Below are positions 50,440 to 58,094 of a DNA stretch of 64,000 nucleotides, piece by piece. Location: assembly GCF_002018875.1 (NCBI RefSeq), contig NZ_MVOL01000001.1, positions 496,001-560,000 of the forward strand, given 5' to 3'. The notes beneath the pieces are model-generated. The model made no database searches, was not told the origin of the DNA, and was given only the letters and a program-made list of their open reading frames with translations. Numbering within the stretch: position 1 is the stretch's first letter; every line of letters begins with the position of its first letter. A program made the position numbers and the translations under genes. This stretch comes from Pseudomonas sp. MF4836 (lineage in GTDB: Bacteria > Pseudomonadota > Gammaproteobacteria > Pseudomonadales > Pseudomonadaceae).

Positions 50440-52566
50440 TCAGCGCAGGCTCCACGACACACCGAAATACACCCCCAACCCCTCGCCCGGCGTCGAACGC
50501 GCCGCGTCCAGGCCTTTGTCGTCGTAGCCCGGTGTCACGGTGGCGGCGTAGTGCTGGTTGGTCAGGTTGCGCATGTCGACCCAGGCCTGCCAGTCGTCCT
50601 TGGGTGCGTTGTAGCCCAGGGTGGCGCCGAACAGTGCGTAAGGGTCGGCGTAATAGCTGTTGGCGTAATCCACCGCAGCCTTGGACACCAGTTGCGTATT
50701 GAGCGCCGCGAAGAAACCCAGGGGCCAGTCGTAGCGCAGCTCGCCCTGGTAATAGTGCATCGGCAAGCCCGGCAGGCGGTTGTCGTCAAAGCGCTGATCG
50801 TCGCGGTAGTGGAAGTCGCTCAAGGTGTAGGCCTGGCGCAGGCTCAGTCGGCCGACGCCGTCCCGCGACCACAAGGTGCTCTGCAGACTCGCTTCCAGCC
50901 CCTGGTGCACCGTGGGGCTGGCGTTGAGTTCATAGGGCGTGGTGGCGTTGGCGTCGGGCAGCACCGACAGCAGTTCATGACGCACCTGGGCGTAGTACCA
51001 GGCCAGGCTCCACTGGCCCAGGGCGCTGTCGCCACGCCCGCCGAGTTCCAGGGTAGTAGCGGTCTGATTGCGCAACTCGATCGGCTCGCGCTGGGCACCG
51101 GTGGCGACCCCGCTGTCGGGCCCGAACACCCGGTTGGAGCTGTAGATCAGCGACCAGGGGTGCGGCCCTTCCACTGAACGGCTGAGGTTGCCGAACAGTT
51201 GCACGTCCTTGTTCAACTGGTAGCGCAGGCCCAGGCGCGGCGCGTAATCCCAGTCGTGCAGGCTGGTCTTGCCGCCGCTGTCGGGGTAGGTCACCGCGCT
51301 TTCACGGCGGGTGTAGATGGCCGCCAGGCCCGTGGTCAGCCACAGGTCGTCGGCGATCTCCAGGTCGTTGCCCAGGTGCAGCACGCTGTCTGAACCCTGG
51401 TAGGTGAAATCGCGGATCCGCGTGCCCGGTGCATAGCCGGCGGTGTTGCCGGTGGGAATGCGCACAAACTCGCTGGCGCCGGCATTGGGCAGGTGCTTGG
51501 TTACGCGCAGGCCCAGGGTGCTGTGGCTTTCCAGGCCCCACAGGGTGTCGCGGCGCTTGTAGTCGAAGGTGCCGCTGACGTCGGTATAGGCCACCCGCAG
51601 GCGGTTGGGGCCTTCGCGCAGGTCCATGGGGTAGTCGTGGTAGACCAGCCCGGTCTGGAGGCTCGAATCGTCGTCGATGTAGTAGGTAGTCTTGTTGCCG
51701 ATAAAGGTACTGCCCGGCTGGTCGCGGTTGTAGTCGCGGGCGACGTAGGTGGGGTTGGCCGCCCGTGGATCATGATCGATGGAGCGCTTGGTCACGCGCC
51801 CGGCCAGTTCGTTTTCGGTCTCGCGGTGGCGCAGGTAGAAGCGCGTCTCCAGGTTCGGGTTGAAGCGATAGCCGAAGTTGGCCACCACCCCCTGGCTGCT
51901 GCTGGAGGTGTGGTCCTGGTAACCGTCGGAGCGCGCATCGGTCAGGGACAGGTAGTAATCGAAGTCGCCCAGCACCTGGCCCGAACTGACCTGGCGCTGG
52001 CGGTAGCCGTGGCTGCCCATGCCATAGCGCACCTGCAACAGCGGCGCGTCGTAGCCGGTGTGGCTGACGTAATCGATGGCCCCGCCCAGGGCCAGGGCGC
52101 CACGGTCGAAGCCGTTGGCGCCGCGCAGCACTTCCACGTGATCGAGCCACAGCGGCTCCAACAATTCATAGGGCGTGCCACCGGGGCCGGTCAGGGGCAG
52201 GCCGTCGAGCATCGTGTACAGCCCCGACGCATGGGCGCCGGGGGCGCGGTTGATACCCGAGCCGCGAATCGAAATCTTCACCCCTTCATTGCCCGCCGAC
52301 TGCGCGTACACCCCCGGCTGATACGCCAGCACATCCTGGTTGCTGGCCACCCGGCCCTGCAGCGGGCGCCGCATATCCACCACATTGGTCGCCCCCGGCA
52401 CCTGGGACAGCCGGGTCTCGGCATCTTCCAGCGTCTGTTCCTCGCCGCCCTGTTCCTGGGCCCGGATCAGCACCTGACCCAGCTCCATCTCCTGGGCCTC
52501 GGCCAGGGCCGGGCAGGCAAGGGCCAGGCCCAACAGCGCAGTGGGCAGGGATTTGGGCGAGGGCAT
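50440..52566 (-). CDS. TonB-dependent receptor (FecA/siderophore type, no STN domain)
   Basis: A 708-residue outer membrane receptor. It has a signal peptide ending near CPALAEA, a plug at about 45-170 with LAYQPGVYAQSAGNEGVKISIRG split around GSGIN, then HVEVLRGANGFDRGALALGGAID. The barrel ends in VYFGVSWSLR. No STN domain precedes the plug, so it should not signal through the FecR here. I chose the ATG at 52566, with GGAG 7 nt upstream. It lies upstream of the sigma gene on the same strand, 116 bases away, so it may be read into the iron operon. The ligand is not visible. Confidence 0.9.
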   Translation of the reverse strand: MPSPKSLPTALLGLALACPALAEAQEMELGQVLIRAQEQGGEEQTLEDAETRLSQVPGATNVVDMRRPLQGRVASNQDVLAYQPGVYAQSAGNEGVKISIRGSGINRAPGAHASGLYTMLDGLPLTGPGGTPYELLEPLWLDHVEVLRGANGFDRGALALGGAIDYVSHTGYDAPLLQVRYGMGSHGYRQRQVSSGQVLGDFDYYLSLTDARSDGYQDHTSSSSQGVVANFGYRFNPNLETRFYLRHRETENELAGRVTKRSIDHDPRAANPTYVARDYNRDQPGSTFIGNKTTYYIDDDSSLQTGLVYHDYPMDLREGPNRLRVAYTDVSGTFDYKRRDTLWGLESHSTLGLRVTKHLPNAGASEFVRIPTGNTAGYAPGTRIRDFTYQGSDSVLHLGNDLEIADDLWLTTGLAAIYTRRESAVTYPDSGGKTSLHDWDYAPRLGLRYQLNKDVQLFGNLSRSVEGPHPWSLIYSSNRVFGPDSGVATGAQREPIELRNQTATTLELGGRGDSALGQWSLAWYYAQVRHELLSVLPDANATTPYELNASPTVHQGLEASLQSTLWSRDGVGRLSLRQAYTLSDFHYRDDQRFDDNRLPGLPMHYYQGELRYDWPLGFFAALNTQLVSKAAVDYANSYYADPYALFGATLGYNAPKDDWQAWVDMRNLTNQHYAATVTPGYDDKGLDAARSTPGEGLGVYFGVSWSLR

Positions 52567-52749
52567 CGAGAAACTCCAGGCAGGGGGAAACGGGCAATGA
52601 AAGGTGCGACGTAGGAAAGGACGAAGGAAACACATGGCAATTTGGGTTTTTTGCCGGGTTAGCGGCACCCGGCGCCCCGGGCCTTATGGGCAACCACACG
52701 AAGCGGCAGGCGTAGGGGCTCGGTTCAACGAGCGGCCCAGGCCAGTGCG

Positions 52750-53700
52750 TCAGGCAGAACGCGGTATATCGGGCGTTGCCTGTCCGGCTTCCAGGCGCTG
52801 AAGTCGAACATTCGCCACCAGGTAGTCGAGAAAAACCCGCACCCGTAGCGGCATCTGCGGGCCCTGTCCGAGAAACACGGCGTGCAGGGGATCGACGTCG
52901 CCCGGGTTGAAACCTTGCAGGACCGGCACCAGCCTTCCCGCGGTAATGTCGTCGACCACCTGGAACTCATCGAGGCGCGCCAGGCCCATGCCGGCCAGTG
53001 TCAGTTGGCGCAGGGCCTCACCGTCGCTGGCCGTCAGATTGCCCTCGGGCGAGACGATCCATTGCGTGCCGTCCACCACAAAAGGCCAGCCTTTGAGGGT
53101 ACGCGTGTAGCCGAAGTCCAGGCGGTTATGCCGGGTCAGGTCGTCGGGCACGCGCGGCAGGCCATGGAGCTCCAGGTAGGCGGGCGCGGCGACGACGATC
53201 ATCCGTGATTCACCGAGCTTCCTGGCCACCAGGCGCGAGCTTTCCAGTGCGCCGTGGCGTATCGCGACGTCGGTTCGCTCTTCCAGCAGATTCACCACCT
53301 GATCGGTCAGTACGATGTCGAGTTCGATGCCCGGGTAGCGCGAGAGAAACCCTGGAACCAGCGCGAACAAGACCCCTTGGGCAAAGGGCACACTGGCGCT
53401 GACCCTGAGACGACCCCGGGGTTCGCCCTGGCCGGAGGTACTGCGTTCTGCGTCCTCCACCTCGGCAAGAATCCTCACGCATTGCTCGTAAAACGAGTGG
53501 CCTTCCGGCGTCGGCGTCAGGCGGCGCGTGGTGCGGTTCAACAGGCGTGCTTGGAGGCGGGTTTCCAGGCGTGAAATCAATTTGCTGACCGCCGAGGGGG
53601 TCATGCGGAAGTCCCGCGCGGCCAAGGAAAAATTGCCGAGCTCTATCACTTGGATGAACATTTCCATCTCTGCCAAACGGTTGATATCCCAGCGTGCCAT
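52750..53700 (-). CDS. LysR-family transcriptional regulator
   Basis: A 316-residue LysR regulator of the common single-gene type. The HTH (about 6-65) reads MEMFIQVIELGNFSLAARDF and TPSAVSKLISRLETRLQARLL. The effector domain starts near 95 (GRLRVSASVPFAQ). It diverges from a PRISE-like reductase with 137 bases between, and probably controls it. After its stop codon the 183-base gap to the receptor gene holds a GCCGGGT/ACCCGGC hairpin (52663-52683) next to a T run on the plus strand. Confidence 0.92.
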   Translation of the reverse strand: MARWDINRLAEMEMFIQVIELGNFSLAARDFRMTPSAVSKLISRLETRLQARLLNRTTRRLTPTPEGHSFYEQCVRILAEVEDAERSTSGQGEPRGRLRVSASVPFAQGVLFALVPGFLSRYPGIELDIVLTDQVVNLLEERTDVAIRHGALESSRLVARKLGESRMIVVAAPAYLELHGLPRVPDDLTRHNRLDFGYTRTLKGWPFVVDGTQWIVSPEGNLTASDGEALRQLTLAGMGLARLDEFQVVDDITAGRLVPVLQGFNPGDVDPLHAVFLGQGPQMPLRVRVFLDYLVANVRLQRLEAGQATPDIPRSA

Positions 53701-53837
53701 TGTGAATTTATGTCATGGAAGTCAGTCGTGACGGCAGTCTATATCACAGATAGCGCGAGGGGCATCATGTGTCTCAAGCCGTGCATCCTGCATGGAAGGA
53801 GCAAGCAAATGATCGAATTTGGTAATGGGGAGGCGCT

Positions 53838-54896
53838 ATGAGCCTCACTCCGGCAAACCGTAAAACCGCGCTGGTGGTCGGCGCCAACGGCATCATCGGG
53901 AATGCCGTGGCCCAGGAACTCAAGCGTGAAGGCTGGCGGGTCAGGGCGCTGGATCGGCGCCCCGTAGCCGGCACCGAGACCTTGCAGGCGGACCTGGTCG
54001 ACGCGCAGGCGGTGGCCCTCGCGTTGCAGGCAGCCCGAGACACGACCCATGTGTTTTACGCCGCTTTCAGCCCGGACCCTGACTTGGCGCTGGAAGCCCA
54101 GCGCAATGCGCGGATGCTGGGCAATGTGCTGGACGGGCTGGAACAGGCTGATTCCGCCCTTGAACGGGTAGTCATCTATCAGGGCTTCAAGATCTACGGT
54201 TCGCACCTGGGCGCCAAGGTACCCACGCCGGCCCTGGAGAGCGACGCCGGGCATATGCCGCCGAACCTGTACAGGGCCCAGGAAGCCCAGCTCAGAACGC
54301 GCGCCGAACGCAGTCGCTGGGATTATGTGGCGCTGCGTCCTGATCTGGTTGTCGGTGATATCCACGGCAACCCGATGAATATTGCGCTGCTCATCGGCGT
54401 CTTTGCCGAATTGTCCCGTGCCCTTGATATCCCGATGCGATTCCCCGGAACCGACAAGGCCTATGGCCAACTGCTGCAGTTCACGGATGCCGGGTTACTG
54501 GCACGGGCCAGCGTCTGGGCAGCCCTTAGCGAGTCGGCGGGCGGCGAGGCGTTCAATGTGGCCAACGGCGATATTTTCCGCTGGGAACGCATGTGGCCGG
54601 ACATCGCCCGGCACCTGGCAATGAACACCGCTTCGCCGGTGCCGCTGACACTGACCCGGCACATGCCGGACAAGGCCGGGTTATGGCGGGAGATCGCCAA
54701 GCGCCACAATCTGATTCAAGACGACCTGGAGAAACTGGTGGGCTGGGCCTTCGGGGATTTTATCTTCCACACCGAGAACGACATCATTTCCGATACCAAC
54801 AAAATCTACCGCTATGGCTTCACTGAAAGGGTCGACTCAACCGCGTCGCTGCTCAATGCGCTGGACAGCCTCAAGCGCCAGCGCGTGCTGCCCTAG
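53838..54896 (+). CDS. Atypical SDR, PRISE-like enone reductase
   Basis: A 352-residue extended/atypical SDR. The nucleotide motif LVVGANGIIGNAVAQEL lies near residue 12. Several stretches match the PRISE group (plant progesterone 5-beta-reductase/iridoid synthase and bacterial relatives). These are THVFYAAF near 67, the catalytic Lys in YQGFKIYGSHLG near 113, and the catalytic Tyr in NLYRAQEAQL before WDYVALRPDLVVGD. PRISE enzymes reduce activated carbon-carbon double bonds with NADPH. GGGGAGG lies before the ATG. It is divergent from LysR; the substrate is unknown. Confidence 0.85.
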   Translation: MSLTPANRKTALVVGANGIIGNAVAQELKREGWRVRALDRRPVAGTETLQADLVDAQAVALALQAARDTTHVFYAAFSPDPDLALEAQRNARMLGNVLDGLEQADSALERVVIYQGFKIYGSHLGAKVPTPALESDAGHMPPNLYRAQEAQLRTRAERSRWDYVALRPDLVVGDIHGNPMNIALLIGVFAELSRALDIPMRFPGTDKAYGQLLQFTDAGLLARASVWAALSESAGGEAFNVANGDIFRWERMWPDIARHLAMNTASPVPLTLTRHMPDKAGLWREIAKRHNLIQDDLEKLVGWAFGDFIFHTENDIISDTNKIYRYGFTERVDSTASLLNALDSLKRQRVLP

Positions 54897-54918
54897 TCGG
54901 CGGCCCGGCCTGGGCATT

Positions 54919-54945
54919 GCCGTTGGCCTGGGTGTCGCCAACGGC
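54919..54945. terminator. Convergent terminator hairpin
   Basis: GCCGTTGGC and GCCAACGGC form a perfect 9-bp stem with a 9-nt loop, between converging stops at 54896 and 54954. Confidence 0.6.
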
Positions 54946-54953
54946 GAGCGGGG

Positions 54954-55391
54954 CTAGGCGTCACTGTTCAAGGCCTTGGCCAACCGAGGATCCGCCTTCC
55001 ACAGCGCATCGGTGACGGCGAAGGCTTCGGCTCCGCGACCGGAACTCATGGCCTCGTGCCGAGACAGCATCCGGCCCAGAATCGGCTTGCCGGCCCATGA
55101 GGTGTCGTCTGCATCGAGGACCCGGCAACCGGGTTCGCGGTCGGTGATTCTCCACTCCAGCGCCACGCATTCCTTGGCCGTTGTGTCCGAGCCCGCGCCC
55201 CAGCCCCGAAGGCTGACGGCCATCGACAGGCCCCGCTCGGGATGGGCGGCCGTATAGGTGCCCAGGTACACGGCATAAGCGCCGTCAGCATTGAATACAA
55301 AACCGCGAAACATCCTGGTTTCGTGCCCACAGGTTTCGCAATGTCCTACGACCGTCTCTTCGCCGGGTTCTATTTGCAACGCATTGTCCAT
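54954..55391 (-). CDS. Small protein with N-terminal Cys pair, function unknown
   Basis: 145 residues from the ATG at 55391, which has AAGGA at 9-nt spacing. The open frame extends further upstream but lacks coding sense. A CETCGHE motif near residue 18 could bind a metal. A beta-rich middle (FVFNADGAYAVYLGTYT) and a C-terminal helix rich in Ala and Leu follow. There is no signal peptide. I do not recognise the family. It converges with the PRISE-like gene and diverges from a GNAT gene. Confidence 0.7.
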   Translation of the reverse strand: MDNALQIEPGEETVVGHCETCGHETRMFRGFVFNADGAYAVYLGTYTAAHPERGLSMAVSLRGWGAGSDTTAKECVALEWRITDREPGCRVLDADDTSWAGKPILGRMLSRHEAMSSGRGAEAFAVTDALWKADPRLAKALNSDA

Positions 55392-55646
55392 ACCCAGATT
55401 TCCTTGGCGGGGGTGGCGGCTGAGGTCCATCAGCGCATTCGATCCGGCGCGCATCTTACCTGAGCACCGGCTGTTGCAGCGCAAGCCGGGCAGGGTTTCG
55501 TCCATTGGGCCGGTCATGGAGTCGGAGCGCAGGTGCTGTAAGCTTGCGCTCGCTGTGACCGGGCCGCAAAAACCAGCCCGCCTTTTATTCAGCTGTGCTG
55601 GCCGCTCGCCCTTTATCTTTAGCGAGCAGGGCAGCCGAGGTGATGA

Positions 55647-56147
55647 ATGAACACCTATAGAGTTCGCGAACTGAGAAGTACCGACGCCCAAGCCTTGCTG
55701 GCATTCGAAACCGACAACCGCCAGTGGTTCGAGTCCCATATCGATGCCCGTGACCCGGCTTTCTACTCCTTGCAGGGCGTCACCGAACATATTCAAGGTT
55801 ACTTGTCCGACTTTGCCGATGGCCGCTGGCACCCGTTCGTGGTCGAAGAGACCAGGGGAAAAATAGTCGGTCGGGCCAACTTGAAAAGCATCGACCCGGT
55901 GCAGCGTTCTGCGCAGATCGGTTATCGCATCGCGCAAGACGCATGCGGGCAGGGGCTGGCGACCCTGGCCGTGCGGCACCTGATCCAGGAGGCGCGCAGT
56001 CGCTGGCAGCTTTCTCAGCTGGTGGCGTATGTCTACGAGGCCAATCTCGGTTCGAAGAAAGTCCTGATGCGCTGCGGGTTCCTGCTTGAACACCCCGCTA
56101 CCGGCGCGCAGGCGGGGGGCGAGAGCCGTTTTGTGCTGGCGATCTAG
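55647..56147 (+). CDS. GNAT-family acetyltransferase (RimJ/RimL-like)
   Basis: 166 residues of the GNAT fold. An N-terminal beta strand begins with YRVRELRSTDAQALLAF. The central AQIGYRIAQDACGQGLAT holds the acetyl-CoA loop (Q/RxxGxG/A). The C-terminal YEANLGSKKVLMRCGF is typical of RimJ/RimL-type transferases for N-termini or small amines. A GAGG site overlaps the preceding bases. The acceptor is unknown. Confidence 0.88.
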   Translation: MNTYRVRELRSTDAQALLAFETDNRQWFESHIDARDPAFYSLQGVTEHIQGYLSDFADGRWHPFVVEETRGKIVGRANLKSIDPVQRSAQIGYRIAQDACGQGLATLAVRHLIQEARSRWQLSQLVAYVYEANLGSKKVLMRCGFLLEHPATGAQAGGESRFVLAI

Positions 56148-56181
56148 ATAAACCTGCTGACGGGTTTGAGTCGATGGTTTT

Positions 56182-57171
56182 TCAGCAATTGGGCCCATCG
56201 ATTCGCGCCGTTATCCACTTTCGGCTGTAAGCCAGGACAGCAGCGCCCAGTGCGGTCGGAAAATGAATGAAGCCATGGGCCGCAGCGGGCACCACGTGCA
56301 CCTCGACCGCCGCCGACTGCACCCAGCGCTCGGCGATCTGCAGGGTGTCGTCTATCAGCGGATCCAGCTCGGCGGCCAGCAGAAGGGCTGGCGGCAAGTC
56401 GGTGAAGTCGCCATACAGCGGTGACAACGGCGGCTGCCGGCGCTGCTCGTCGCTCAACCCCGGCGTCAGCACGCGCAGCGCCTGCACCATGCCGGGCCCG
56501 TCCAGCACCAGGGTTTGCGCGGGCGCGGCGTGCACGCTGGGGGTTCCGCCGAGGTCGTAGACGCCGTAGTACAGCAGCGCACCGCGCACCCGTTGCAGCA
56601 GGTCGGGCCACTGTTTCAGGGCCAGCAGAGTGGCCGCAGCCAGATGGCCTCCGGCCGATTCACCCACGACAATCACCGGCAGGCCGGCAAACTCCTCGCA
56701 TTCGTCACTCAGCAGCCAGCGCGCGGCACTCAGGCAGTCCTGCAGCAGGCCTTCAACCGGGGTCGATACGGCGAGCCGGTAATCCACTGAAACCACCGCG
56801 ACCTGGCACTCATTGACCATGGCCAGGTTGAGGGGGTCGTTCATCTGCGCATTGCCGATCACCCAGCCGCCGCCATGGAAATCCAGCACCACACCCTTGG
56901 CTTTCCCGGCGGGCGTGAGGATGCGCACGGGCACCGCAAGGCCGTCGACACCGATGACCCGTGTTTCAGCCTTGAGCCCGTGTTGCAGTAATTTGCCGGC
57001 GCCGCCGATCTGGCCGGCACGCAGCAGGGCCTGGATCACCCGGGGCGTGAGCCGATTGCGGATTCGAAAGCGTGGTAACCAGGCGAGCTTTTTATTGAAG
57101 TCGCGCATCTGCCGCAACTCCTCCTCGCTGGCAGGCCACAGCCGGCTTGTCCCGGGTTGGCGAGGGGTCAT
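56182..57171 (-). CDS. Alpha/beta hydrolase of the hormone-sensitive lipase family
   Basis: A 329-residue esterase-type hydrolase. The oxyanion-hole HGGGWV is near residue 99. The nucleophile Ser sits in GESAGG near 170, the acid in LDPLIDD near 267, and the His in AAHGFIHF near 299. The HGGG motif marks the HSL family. The start overlaps the tspO stop by one base, so the two are coupled. There is no signal peptide. It probably acts on short acyl esters. Confidence 0.9.
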   Translation of the reverse strand: MTPRQPGTSRLWPASEEELRQMRDFNKKLAWLPRFRIRNRLTPRVIQALLRAGQIGGAGKLLQHGLKAETRVIGVDGLAVPVRILTPAGKAKGVVLDFHGGGWVIGNAQMNDPLNLAMVNECQVAVVSVDYRLAVSTPVEGLLQDCLSAARWLLSDECEEFAGLPVIVVGESAGGHLAAATLLALKQWPDLLQRVRGALLYYGVYDLGGTPSVHAAPAQTLVLDGPGMVQALRVLTPGLSDEQRRQPPLSPLYGDFTDLPPALLLAAELDPLIDDTLQIAERWVQSAAVEVHVVPAAAHGFIHFPTALGAAVLAYSRKWITARIDGPNC

Positions 57172-57614
57172 CAGCGGTTATTGCGCAGGATGGAAAAATT
57201 CAACGCCGCCGCCACACACAGCCACGCCAGGTACGGGAACAGGATCAGCCCGGTGATCAGGTCCAACTGCAATGCCAGGACCACCATGGCCGCCACCACC
57301 AGCCACAACAGGGTGATGATCAGCATGCCGGCCAGTATTCGGTGGGCGCCGAAGAACACCGGCGTCCACAACGTATTCAGCGCAATCTGCGCGGCCCATA
57401 ACGCCAGCACCTGCTGGCTGCCGGGGATCAGGCTCAAGCGGTAGCCGGCCCAGGCGAGCAGCAGGTAGATCAGCGTCCAGGCAACCGGGAACAACCAATT
57501 GGGTGGGGTGAAGCCGGGTTTGACCAGGGCGTCGTACCACGGGCCCGGCTTGAACAGGAGGCCGGTGCTTGCCGCGGCCGCACAGGCCAGTAGAAAAATA
57601 AAGAAGGTCATCAT
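57171..57614 (-). CDS. tspO: TspO/MBR family tryptophan-rich sensory protein
   Basis: A 147-residue membrane protein with five hydrophobic segments. The TspO features are KPGFTPPNWLFPVAWTLIYLLLA near 32-55, AQIALNTLWTPVFFG near 92 and a Leu/Trp-rich end. Bacterial TspO binds porphyrins and affects stress responses. The tandem ATG codons (57614 and 57611) follow GGACGG. It is the first gene of a two-gene unit with the HSL hydrolase. Confidence 0.9.
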   Translation of the reverse strand: MMTFFIFLLACAAAASTGLLFKPGPWYDALVKPGFTPPNWLFPVAWTLIYLLLAWAGYRLSLIPGSQQVLALWAAQIALNTLWTPVFFGAHRILAGMLIITLLWLVVAAMVVLALQLDLITGLILFPYLAWLCVAAALNFSILRNNR

Positions 57615-57787
57615 CCGTCCTTAGCTGAAGTCAGCTGTCTGGGGCCACAAGAGGTGTCGGCAGCGTTAAATAAAGGACGTCCGGCGCGGCAAAAAGTTTG
57701 AATTGAACGCTGACAATTTTCTGCTCGTCCGAGGCAGCCGACCTGGCGCGGGCTGCATTCGAGCCACCGGGCGTTTAGGGAAAGTGC

Positions 57788-57818
57788 GGATCAGCCACTG
57801 CGCGGACCTGGCTGATCC
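57788..57818 (-). terminator. Terminator-like hairpin after the TonB receptor remnant
   Basis: GGATCAGCC and GGCTGATCC form a perfect 9-bp stem, 7 bases after the remnant's stop codon. It is probably the surviving terminator of the dead receptor gene. The gap 57615-57824 holds nothing else. Confidence 0.6.
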
Positions 57819-57824
57819 GGCGGC

Positions 57825-58040
57825 TCAGTACTGATAACGCAAGGTCAGTGCAACGTGCGCGGGTCGCCATAGAACAATCCGCCGAAGTTGTTCGAGGTCG
57901 GCAGCGACCCCGCTCAGGCGCGTGCCGAGGATCAGGCTCAGGTCGTCGCTCAGGCTGAGACGCGTCGCGCCATACAGGCCTCGTTCCTTGCGGATGTAGT
58001 GGTAGTCGGACTGCGCGTTGCCTGACGCGGTGACGGCGGC
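57825..58040 (-). pseudogene. Remnant of a TonB-dependent siderophore receptor
   Basis: The minus strand reads a barrel segment, SDYHYIRKERGLYGATR then LSLSDDLSLILGTRLSG, like SARFNLSDDLNLFLGTRV in the intact receptor at 46378. It then jumps to the receptor C-terminus. NNFGGLFYGDPR appears in a second frame and ALTLRYQY-stop in the first. Signal, plug and most of the barrel are missing. An internal deletion of perhaps 200-300 codons and two frame changes are needed to explain it. The 3' end and a hairpin after it are intact. It is clearly inactive. Confidence 0.75.
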
Positions 58041-58094
58041 TTGCGCGCCGGGGTGGTCGGGAGTGGCGCCTGCTGCGCGCCACTCCCTGGGTGG

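Noticed and set aside
56150..56167. AAACC/GGTTT hairpin between GNAT and the hydrolase
   Set aside because: Stem of only 5 bp; too weak to call.
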